In this document: piece after piece, positions 32,330 to 38,376 of the stretch | Layout of the letters: each line of letters begins with the position of its first letter | How positions within the stretch are numbered: position 1 is the first letter of the stretch | Source of the DNA: Haloferax namakaokahaiae | GTDB lineage: Archaea > Halobacteriota > Halobacteria > Halobacteriales > Haloferacaceae | NCBI RefSeq assembly: GCF_042663225.1 | Contig: NZ_JBHTAA010000001.1 | Span: 992,001-1,056,000 of the forward strand | Direction of reading: 5' to 3' | DNA: 64,000 nucleotides | Position numbers and translations under genes: made by a program | Notes under the pieces: model-generated | Seen by the model: the letters and a program-made list of their open reading frames with translations, nothing else | Database searches by the model: none | What the model was told of the DNA's origin: nothing

Positions 32330-32342
32330 CCCGTTGGGTCCG
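32330..32342 (+). repeat. tRNA-Arg 3' end copy 4, boundary of modules 2 and 3
   Basis: It is identical to the last 13 bases of the tRNA gene and followed by the left end shared with module 1. Confidence 0.9.
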
Positions 32343-32420
32343 TACACTTCTGGAACGCTTTAGAACCAAAGAGCGAGCGCTCTAACTATCGAATTAACAT
32401 ATTTTCCCGCCAACCGATCT

Positions 32421-32437
32421 CGTCACGCACCGTGACG
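32421..32437. promoter_or_regulatory. 17-bp palindrome, left end of module 3
   Basis: CGTCACGCACCGTGACG is a perfect 7-3-7 inverted repeat, 91 bases from the att copy and 68 bases before the ATG, the same position as in module 1. Confidence 0.65.
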
Positions 32438-32471
32438 GACTCGTACTCCGGAGGACGAGCACCACCAGCAT

Positions 32472-32492
32472 AAATCTAAAATACATAGATTT
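32472..32492. promoter_or_regulatory. Operator palindrome over the promoter of module 3
   Basis: AAATCTA-AAATACA-TAGATTT is a perfect 7-7-7 inverted repeat 13-33 bases before the ATG. The AT-rich spacer and flank give a TATA-like box, so the wHTH protein could repress its own promoter here. The same 7-7-7 layout occurs before the module 2 genes with a different sequence. Confidence 0.6.
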
Positions 32493-32504
32493 CGTACTTC
32501 ACGT

Positions 32505-33119
32505 ATGCCCACCCTCTCTGACCGTGGAGACGCCCCACCACTCGACGACGACGCACCACAGTCATTCGACGATTTCGATGGGCTGCTGGCCGCCACGACG
32601 TTGCTACAGAACCCGCGCCTCGCCCGTGAGTACGTCTATCTCTGCTACTATGGGCCAGCAACCATCCAAGACCTCATCGACGAACTGGACCTCGCTCGGG
32701 CGACAGCCTACGACGATGTCGAACGACTCGAACAACTCGGCGTCGTCGACCGCGACGAGAGCACGCGCCCACACCAACTCACTGCGGAGCCGTTCGCGTT
32801 CGTCGACGGCCGCGAAGTCGCAATCACTCCGACACTACTCCACGCAGTCGCTCTCACAGAGTTCGACGACGACGCCGAATACTTCCACAATCGGTACGGC
32901 GTCGGACGACTCGTAAGAGCGGTCCGAGCAGCAGCAGAGTACTACGCTGGAAAGCTCACCCAGCGGATGGCGGCCAAAGAGATGGACGTCCAGCCAGTCG
33001 AAGGGATGGCCATCATCTATGCCGTTCAGCCCGTTCTCGAGGCCGGTCGGAAGCACGACCCGTACTTCGGGCAGCTACTCTCTTCTGACCCTGACGAACT
33101 GGAGTTCGATGGGGAATAG
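32505..33119 (+). CDS. Winged-helix regulator, putative antitoxin of module 3 (DUF7437-like)
   Basis: This 204-residue protein has an acidic N-terminus, then a winged helix in NPRLAREYVYLCYYGPATIQ, DLIDELDLARATAYDDVERLEQLGVV (about 35-85). The C-terminal half is helical (RLVRAVRAAAEYYAGKL) and may bind the toxin. It overlaps the PIN gene by 11 bases, so the pair is translationally coupled. The family name is from memory; the antitoxin role is inferred from pairing. Confidence 0.72.
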   Translation: MPTLSDRGDAPPLDDDAPQSFDDFDGLLAATTLLQNPRLAREYVYLCYYGPATIQDLIDELDLARATAYDDVERLEQLGVVDRDESTRPHQLTAEPFAFVDGREVAITPTLLHAVALTEFDDDAEYFHNRYGVGRLVRAVRAAAEYYAGKLTQRMAAKEMDVQPVEGMAIIYAVQPVLEAGRKHDPYFGQLLSSDPDELEFDGE

Positions 33120-33630
33120 CGACCTCCACTCGGATGATTTCGTGCTCGCAGACACGAATCTGTTCGTCGCCGTCGGTGGCCCGGAGAATCCGAAGTTCCA
33201 GAAACTTCGGAAGTTCACTGCCCGGCATCAGATTACCTTGCAAGTTCCCCAGCGTGTCGTCGAGGAACTGAGCACGATGCACGTCGCTGACCGGGTAGAA
33301 ACAGCCATCGAAGAAGGGTGGGCTACCAAAATTAATCCACCATCTCCGACCAATTCCGATGCAGTCGCAGCGATGGACTACGTTCGCAGAGAGATTGCCA
33401 GAAAGTCCGGCAAAGACGAACACCAAGTCGAGAAAGCCGACACCGTATTCGCCGGCTTAGCAATCGAGTTTCTTCGAAATGGCCATCCACGAGTTGTCGT
33501 TCTCACCGACGACAAGATTGCAGCGGCAGCGATAGAAGGTGCGGTCGAACAGCAGGGGTACGACGAATCGATTCTCGTGCTTCGCCGAAGCGACATCATG
33601 GACGATGGTGGCGACGTCCGAGTGATCTGA
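33109..33630 (+). CDS. PIN-domain putative toxin, module 3
   Basis: This 173-residue protein has the PIN-fold acidic residues in order: LADTNLFVA near residue 14, RVVEEL, EKADTVFAGLAIEFL and VVVLTDDKIAA. PIN toxins are magnesium-dependent RNases (VapC-like). The ATG at 33109 lies inside the last codons of the upstream wHTH gene. The C-terminal part ends with LRRSDIMDDGGD. RNase activity and target are unknown. Confidence 0.8.
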   Translation: MGNSDLHSDDFVLADTNLFVAVGGPENPKFQKLRKFTARHQITLQVPQRVVEELSTMHVADRVETAIEEGWATKINPPSPTNSDAVAAMDYVRREIARKSGKDEHQVEKADTVFAGLAIEFLRNGHPRVVVLTDDKIAAAAIEGAVEQQGYDESILVLRRSDIMDDGGDVRVI

Positions 33631-33678
33631 GGACTGTTTGAACAAAATCGCCAGACTGCGAACCGATTAACACAGTTC

Positions 33679-33695
33679 TGTCACACCCCGTGGCG
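33679..33695. promoter_or_regulatory. 17-bp palindrome, right end of module 3
   Basis: TGTCACACCCCGTGGCG follows the shared pattern and ends 4 bases before the att copy. Confidence 0.55.
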
Positions 33696-33699
33696 CATT

Positions 33700-33712
33700 C
33701 CCGTTGGGTCCG
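33700..33712 (+). repeat. tRNA-Arg 3' end copy 5, right end of module 3
   Basis: It is identical to the last 13 bases of the tRNA gene. What follows (33713-33735) matches what follows copy 1 at 30068-30090 with one difference over the first 22 bases. Confidence 0.9.
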
Positions 33713-33765
33713 TTCGCTTTGCTCACTCCCCCAACTACTTCCCACTCATTAGCGTTCGTGGGAAT

Positions 33766-33778
33766 CCCGTCGAGTCCG
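33766..33778 (+). repeat. tRNA-Arg 3' end copy 6 (degenerate)
   Basis: CCCGTCGAGTCCG matches the tRNA end at 11 of 13 bases. It is 66 bases from copy 5, the same spacing as between copies 1 and 2, so it closes the outer repeat. Confidence 0.7.
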
Positions 33779-33948
33779 TGTTTGTGACGAACACCCCGGC
33801 GAGCACCGCGTAGCGTCTACTTCAACCAGACGGGTGGCCACATCTTCAATCAACGAACAGCAACCCCGCGAATTCACGTGAGGAAAGCGGAAACGTAAAG
33901 AGATAGTTTGATCGCCGTGCGACAGTCAGCGAACGCTTACGACCGACG
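33779..33948. other. Island-to-katG junction, no gene seen
   Basis: This 170-base stretch after the last degenerate att copy holds no supported gene. It runs to the katG stop. Confidence 0.4.
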
Positions 33949-36099
33949 TTATTCGAGGTCGAAGCGGTCGAGCGTCATCACTTTGTGCCACGTCTCGACG
34001 AAGTCCTCGACGAACTTCTCTTCTCCGTCGTCGGTTCCGTAGACTTCGGTGAGGGCGCGAAGTCGGGAGTGCGAACCGAAGATGAGGTCCACACGGGTGG
34101 CCTTCTGCGTGACTTCGCCCGTCTCGCGGTCGATGCCTTCGAACAGGTTGTCCGACTCGGCGGACTGCTCCCACTCGGTGTCCATGCTGAGCAGGTTCAC
34201 GAAGAAGTCGTTGGTCAGCGTCTCAGGCTGGTCGGTGAAGACGCCGAGGTCGGACTGCTGGTAGTTAGCGTCGAGCGCGCGCATGCCCCCGACGAGCACC
34301 GTCATCTCGGCTGCCGTCAGGTCAAGCAGGTGCGCCTTGTCCACCAGCATCTCCTCGGGCGAGAGGTCGGTGTCGAGGTCGTCGGCGACGTAGTTCCGGA
34401 AGCCGTCCGCGTCCGGCTTGAGCGCCTCGAACGACTCGACGTCGGTCTGTTCCTCGGTGGCATCGACGCGGCCGGGTTCGAACGGCACCGTCACGTCGTA
34501 GCCGGCGTCTGCGGCGGCCTGTTCGACGCCGACGGCTCCACCGAGTACGATGAGGTCGGCGAGCGAGACTTCGGTCCCGTCGTCCCGCGAGTCGTTGAAC
34601 TCCTGCTGGATGCCTTCGAGCGTCTCCAGCACCGTCGCAAGCTGTTCCGGCTCGTTGACTTCCCAGCTGTTCTGGGGTTCGAGGCGGATGCGTGCGCCGT
34701 TGGCGCCACCGCGCTTGTCGCTGTCGCGGTACGTCGATGCGGAGGCCCACGCCGTGGAGACGAGTTCGGAGACCGAGAGGTCCGACGCCAGAATCTCGTC
34801 TTTGAGTTCGGCGACGTCGTCCTCGTCGATGAGGTCGTAGTCGCGCTCGGGGAGCGGGTCTTGCCACAGCATCTCTTCGTCCGGAACCTCGGGACCGAGG
34901 AACCGAGACGGCGGACCCATGTCGCGGTGGGTCAGCTTGTACCAGGCCTTCATGAAGGCTTCTTCGAGTTCCTCGGGGTTCTCGTGGAAGCGCTCGGCGA
35001 TTTCGCGGTAGTCCGGGTCGCGGATGAGCGCGATGTCCGTCGTGAGCATCATCGGCGTCTGCTCTTTCGACGCGTCGTGTGCGTCGGGTGCCTTGTCGAT
35101 GGCGTCTTCGTCCGCGCCCTTGGGCTTCCACTGCCACGCACCGCCGGGACCCTTGTGGGGTTCCCACTCGTACTCGAACAGGTTGTCGAGGTAGCCCATG
35201 TCCCACTGAATCGGCGAAGAGGTCCAGGGACCTTCGATACCGCTGGTGATGGTGTCGGGACCCATGCCGGAGCCGTGTTCGTTCTCCCAGCCGAGACCTT
35301 GCTGCTCGATTGGTGCTGCTTCCGGCTCTGGGCCGAGGTTCTCGCCGCCGTCAGCACCGTGAACTTTGCCGAACGTGTGACCGCCGGCGATGAGCGCGAG
35401 CGTCTCCTCGTCGTTCATGGCCATGCGGTCGAACGTCTGGCGGATGTTCTTCGCGGATGCGAGCGGGTCAGGCTGGCCGTCCGGTCCTTCCGGGTTCACG
35501 TAGATGAGACCCATGACGGAGGCACCGAGCGGGTTTTCGAGGTCCCCGTCTTCGTCGAAGCGGTCGGAGGCTTCCATCTCGTTCTCGGGACCCCACCAGA
35601 CCGACTCGTCGGGTTCGAAGGCGTCCTCACGGCCGCCGGCGAAGCCGAACGTATCGAAGCCCATGGATTCGAGGGCGACGTTCCCGGTGAGAATCATCAG
35701 GTCGGCCCACGAGAGCTTCTTGCCGTACTTCTGCTTGACGGGCCAGAGCAGTCGGCGTGCCTTGTCGAGGTTCGCGTTGTCCGGCCAACTGTTGAGCGGG
35801 GCGAACCGCTGCTGGCCACCGGCCGCACCACCGCGTCCGTCACTGGTGCGGTAGGTGCCGGCGCTGTGCCACGCCATCCGGATGAATAGCGGCCCGTAGT
35901 GACCGTAGTCGGCCGGCCACCAGTCCTGCGAATCGGTCATGACCTCCTCGATATCCGCTTTCACGGCGTCGAGGTCGAGTGATTCGAACTCCTCAGCGTA
36001 GTCGAACTCCTCGCCCATCGGATCGACGCTACGCGCGTTTTGGTCGAGGATGTTCAGGTCTAACTGATTCGGCCACCAGTCTTGGTTCTGGCGTTGCAT
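33949..36099 (-). CDS. katG: Catalase-peroxidase KatG
   Basis: This 716-residue haem enzyme breaks down hydrogen peroxide in the cytoplasm with both catalase and peroxidase activity. The distal site is Arg74, Trp77 and His78 in RMAWHSAGTYR; the proximal haem ligand is His241 in GGHTFGKVHG. Tyr200 (GLIYVNPEG) and Met226 (DRMAMND) are spaced from Trp77 as in the known Trp-Tyr-Met adduct required for catalase activity. The C-terminal half is the usual degenerate second peroxidase domain. ATG at 36099 is preferred; an ATG three codons earlier is possible. The length is normal. Confidence 0.96.
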   Translation of the reverse strand: MQRQNQDWWPNQLDLNILDQNARSVDPMGEEFDYAEEFESLDLDAVKADIEEVMTDSQDWWPADYGHYGPLFIRMAWHSAGTYRTSDGRGGAAGGQQRFAPLNSWPDNANLDKARRLLWPVKQKYGKKLSWADLMILTGNVALESMGFDTFGFAGGREDAFEPDESVWWGPENEMEASDRFDEDGDLENPLGASVMGLIYVNPEGPDGQPDPLASAKNIRQTFDRMAMNDEETLALIAGGHTFGKVHGADGGENLGPEPEAAPIEQQGLGWENEHGSGMGPDTITSGIEGPWTSSPIQWDMGYLDNLFEYEWEPHKGPGGAWQWKPKGADEDAIDKAPDAHDASKEQTPMMLTTDIALIRDPDYREIAERFHENPEELEEAFMKAWYKLTHRDMGPPSRFLGPEVPDEEMLWQDPLPERDYDLIDEDDVAELKDEILASDLSVSELVSTAWASASTYRDSDKRGGANGARIRLEPQNSWEVNEPEQLATVLETLEGIQQEFNDSRDDGTEVSLADLIVLGGAVGVEQAAADAGYDVTVPFEPGRVDATEEQTDVESFEALKPDADGFRNYVADDLDTDLSPEEMLVDKAHLLDLTAAEMTVLVGGMRALDANYQQSDLGVFTDQPETLTNDFFVNLLSMDTEWEQSAESDNLFEGIDRETGEVTQKATRVDLIFGSHSRLRALTEVYGTDDGEEKFVEDFVETWHKVMTLDRFDLE

Positions 36100-36147
36100 G
36101 GTCGGCACATTGTATCTTCCGCATGTAAAGATTGTCTAATTCGCCAA

Positions 36148-36162
36148 CGAAGTTTTACTTCG
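36148..36162. promoter_or_regulatory. Short palindrome upstream of katG
   Basis: CGAAGT-TTT-ACTTCG is a perfect six-pair inverted repeat 49 bases upstream of the katG start. It might bind a redox regulator or form a hairpin; there is no further evidence. Confidence 0.35.
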
Positions 36163-36436
36163 GGAAGGAACTCTTGGTGACAGCCCAAGCAATCTATCGA
36201 TTTGGGGAATAATTATCAGCGAAGCTGTCTCTCGTGGGTTCCCACACGGGTCCGAAATACGAACGTGGTGGGGAGTTCGGCCGCGAAGTCTACCCACATC
36301 TATCGCGGCAGGCACGAAAAAGTCACTTACTGACTCACGAAAGCAGTGATTACCTCTGCGTTCGAACGGAGTACCAAGTCTGTGCTGTATCACGACAAGG
36401 AAACCGAGAGACAGAGAGTCGTCACCGACTTCGACG

Positions 36437-36442
36437 AGGAGG
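36437..36442 (+). promoter_or_regulatory. Strong Shine-Dalgarno deciding a TTG start
   Basis: AGGAGG, complementary to the 16S rRNA 3' end, lies 7 bases before the TTG at 36450. Leadered genes with such a site are a minority in haloarchaea, so the site supports the TTG. Confidence 0.6.
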
Positions 36443-36449
36443 AAGGCAG

Positions 36450-37379
36450 TTGGTAAGCGCCGTTCTCCTCGCCACCGCGACGTTTCTCGTCAGTATCGTC
36501 GTACTGTGGGTCGGTTCCGAACTGTTCGTCACGAACGCGGCGAAAGTAGCCCGACGAGTGGGGCTGTCGGACCTCACCGTGGGACTCACAGTCGTCGCCC
36601 TCGGAACCTCGGCACCCGAAGTGGCGGTGAGTATCGACGCCGCACTCGTCGGTGCCGGCGACATCGCCATCGCCAACGTCGTCGGGTCGAACCTGTTCAA
36701 CGTCGGACTCATCCTCGGCGGTATCGCCGTCGTCGCGGGCGTGCGAAGTTCGCCGCTGTTGATATGGCGAGACGGCGTCGTGATGGTCGGGTCCTCGCTC
36801 GTAGTGTTACTCTTCGTCTGGGACCTTCGAGTGACGCGCGTGGAGGGCGCGATTTTACTGGGTCTCTTCGTCGCGTATCTCCTCGTGCTGTTCGTTGCGT
36901 CACGGGGCGAACAGTCACACTCACCCTCGAACACGGAGATGACCTGGTGGACGCCAGTCTTGCTCGTCGTCGGATTCGTGGCAATCGTCGGTGCCGCACA
37001 GTTCTTGGTCGAATCGGCGGTTTCGATCGCCAGAACCGTCGGTCTCTCCGAGTGGGTCATCGGAGAGACGATCGTCGCCGTCGGAACGTCTACACCGGAA
37101 ATCGTCGCGTCTGCGGCCGCTGCCCGAAAGGGAATGGGAGACGTTGCCGCCGGAAATCTCATCGGGAGCAACATCTTCAACGCGCTGTTCATTCTCGGGA
37201 TAACGACGACTATCGCCCCGGTTTCGGTGGCCGAAACGGCGACGGGGACGACGCTCTGGTTGGTCGCCATCTCCGCGCTCGCCGCAGTGCTCCTCGGGAC
37301 GGAACGAGTTCTCGGCCGTCTCGAAGGGCTGACGCTCGTGATGATTAATCTGAGTCGCTGGGTGCTCGACGTACTCTAG
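36450..37379 (+). CDS. Calcium/sodium antiporter family (CaCA) protein
   Basis: This 309-residue membrane antiporter exports Ca2+ or a related ion in exchange for Na+ or H+. The two inverted alpha repeats are clear: ALGTSAPEVAVSIDAALVG with NVVGSNLFNVGLILG, and AVGTSTPEIVASAAAARKG with NLIGSNIFNALFILG. Ten helices are expected. TTG at 36450 is the likely start because the membrane sequence begins here and an AGGAGG is placed 7 bases before. The frame continues open to 36234, but this part is polar and basic. It converges on the FilR1-like gene. Confidence 0.85.
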   Translation: MVSAVLLATATFLVSIVVLWVGSELFVTNAAKVARRVGLSDLTVGLTVVALGTSAPEVAVSIDAALVGAGDIAIANVVGSNLFNVGLILGGIAVVAGVRSSPLLIWRDGVVMVGSSLVVLLFVWDLRVTRVEGAILLGLFVAYLLVLFVASRGEQSHSPSNTEMTWWTPVLLVVGFVAIVGAAQFLVESAVSIARTVGLSEWVIGETIVAVGTSTPEIVASAAAARKGMGDVAAGNLIGSNIFNALFILGITTTIAPVSVAETATGTTLWLVAISALAAVLLGTERVLGRLEGLTLVMINLSRWVLDVL

Positions 37380-37395
37380 GCGTTCGAACGGCGGT

Positions 37396-38193
37396 TCAAA
37401 CCCGCTCCGTCTCGAACGAATCGACCGTCTTGCGGTCTGCCTCCGCTCGGTACCGTTCGTACAACTCGAAGGCCCACTCGCGGGCCGCGGGTGAATCGGT
37501 ATCGACGAACACCGAGAGCAATCCGGTGTCGTCGTAGCCGCCGATACCGACTCTGTCGTCGAAGATTGCGAGTCCGAACGGCAGTTCGTCGTGCGTCGAG
37601 AGGACGAGTTTCCCGCTCTCGACGGCTTCCGTGACGGCCTCGGGGTACGCCTCGAATATCTCTCGAACGACCGCCGAGAGGTAGACGATATCCGTCTCCA
37701 TCCCGCCGAGAATCTCGTCGCGGATGTCTTCGACGTAGATGGGCGCAATCGTCGTCGTATCGAACCCGCGGAGCGTCTCCGAGTCTCGGAGGAGTTCCAT
37801 GAATCGTGCGACCGGTCCGTAGGGATTCGTCGGCTTGGACTCGGTTATCGTCGCGTTATGAAACAGACCGATATCGAAGTCCGTCGAGTGGTCGGAAAGC
37901 GTTTCGAGAAACGGCCGGAGACGGCGTGCCATCGTCACCCGTCGCCGGTAGCCCGAGACTTCTTCGGCGACGGTGTGACCGAGCGTCGAGAGTTTCAGTT
38001 CACCGCCCTCCTCGACGAGTAACTCGTGGCCTTCGAGTCCACGGACGATGCGATGAATCGTCGTTCGAGAGACGTCGAGCGACGACATGAGTTCGCTCCG
38101 CTCCATCGGTCCGTCGGTGAGCGCCGCCAGCGCATCGGCCCGCTTGAGTGCCTCGATCGAGAGTCGGTTCCCTTCTTCCGTTCCGCCGCCCAT
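37396..38193 (-). CDS. FilR1-type winged-helix transcription regulator
   Basis: This 265-residue protein has an N-terminal winged helix (residues about 10-60 with RSELMSSLDVSRTTIHRIVRGLEGHELL) and a C-terminal FilR1-middle-type domain (about 120-260) containing RGFDTTTIAPIYVEDIRDEI and ESGKLVLSTHDELPFGLAIF. Such proteins bind DNA as dimers. It is divergent from the giant surface-protein gene and separated from it by 183 bases with a CCCGGA-AATTG-TCCGGG palindrome next to the TATA box, so it may control that gene. A second family member is cut off at the window end (63631-64000). Confidence 0.82.
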   Translation of the reverse strand: MGGGTEEGNRLSIEALKRADALAALTDGPMERSELMSSLDVSRTTIHRIVRGLEGHELLVEEGGELKLSTLGHTVAEEVSGYRRRVTMARRLRPFLETLSDHSTDFDIGLFHNATITESKPTNPYGPVARFMELLRDSETLRGFDTTTIAPIYVEDIRDEILGGMETDIVYLSAVVREIFEAYPEAVTEAVESGKLVLSTHDELPFGLAIFDDRVGIGGYDDTGLLSVFVDTDSPAAREWAFELYERYRAEADRKTVDSFETERV

Positions 38194-38319
38194 AAAAAAG
38201 ACATTCGGGCAGGGTGTGATAACTGTTCGTACGGCGTTCCCAGCCCGGTTCGTGTGGGAAATCGCCGGAAGAGCGTCGGACACCCCGGCGCGTTACGGAC
38301 CCCGGACACCTGTTCACAT

Positions 38320-38348
38320 CCCGGAAATTGTCCGGGAGATGCATATAG
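38320..38348 (+). promoter_or_regulatory. Palindrome and TATA box before the giant surface-protein gene
   Basis: CCCGGA-AATTG-TCCGGG (38320-38336) is a perfect six-pair inverted repeat. CATATAG at 38342-38348 is a TATA-like box 29 bases before the ATG at 38377, consistent with a leaderless or short-leader transcript. A bound dimer at the palindrome would sit at the BRE. The likely ligand is the divergent FilR1-like regulator. Confidence 0.5.
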
Positions 38349-38376
38349 AACGACTGATTGAGTGGGTCAGACCATC

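Larger units (their letters stand above)
31071..32342 (-). mobile_element. Module 2: DUF7342/TumE-like cassette
   Basis: The cassette is 1272 bases long between tRNA-end copies. Its two genes run on the minus strand, opposite to modules 1 and 3. It lacks the 66-base left end and the 17-bp palindromes of the others. Instead a 13-bp inverted repeat (31098-31110 and 32261-32273, 12 of 13 matching) sits near its ends. Confidence 0.65.
32330..33712 (+). mobile_element. Module 3: wHTH + PIN toxin cassette
   Basis: The cassette is 1383 bases long between tRNA-end copies. Left and right ends are near-copies of those of module 1, while the two genes inside are unrelated. The 17-bp palindrome is present near both ends (32421-32437 and 33679-33695). 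Confidence 0.75.
30046..33778. mobile_element. Three-module toxin-antitoxin island at tRNA-Arg 3' end
   Basis: About 3.7 kb downstream of tRNA-Arg are bounded and divided by copies of the tRNA 3' end. The three modules hold two-gene toxin-antitoxin-like pairs and nothing else: no integrase, transposase, replication or conjugation gene. Imperfect 79-bp direct repeats (30055-30133 and 33700-33778) lie at the two ends, each made of two tRNA-end copies 66 bases apart. The AT content is visibly higher than in the flanks. I infer stepwise site-specific insertion by recombinases supplied from elsewhere. Confidence 0.75.
36109..36449. other. Divergent intergenic region between katG and the antiporter gene
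   Basis: Promoter-like AT stretches lie on both sides (ATGTAAAGATTG near 36123-36134 for katG; ATAATTATC near 36209-36217 for the other strand). No convincing gene is present; an open frame from 36234 into the antiporter gene is made of polar, basic sequence and looks untranslated. Confidence 0.45.

Noticed and set aside
30046..33778. CRISPR array
   Set aside because: Repeats are 13-22 bp copies of a tRNA end at irregular distances of 66 to 1370 bases with genes between; no regular repeat-spacer pattern and no cas genes.
29964..33948. Integrase, transposase or plasmid gene in the island
   Set aside because: I read all frames; only six small genes of regulator or toxin type are present, with no tyrosine, serine or DDE recombinase motifs.
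33985..35889. 634-codon open frame opposite katG
   Set aside because: It is the antisense of katG, with no recognisable domain; katG has all active-site residues.
36234..36449. N-terminal extension of the antiporter from a GTG at 36234
   Set aside because: The added residues are polar and basic with no helix, unlike CaCA proteins, and the strong AGGAGG just before TTG fits a later start.
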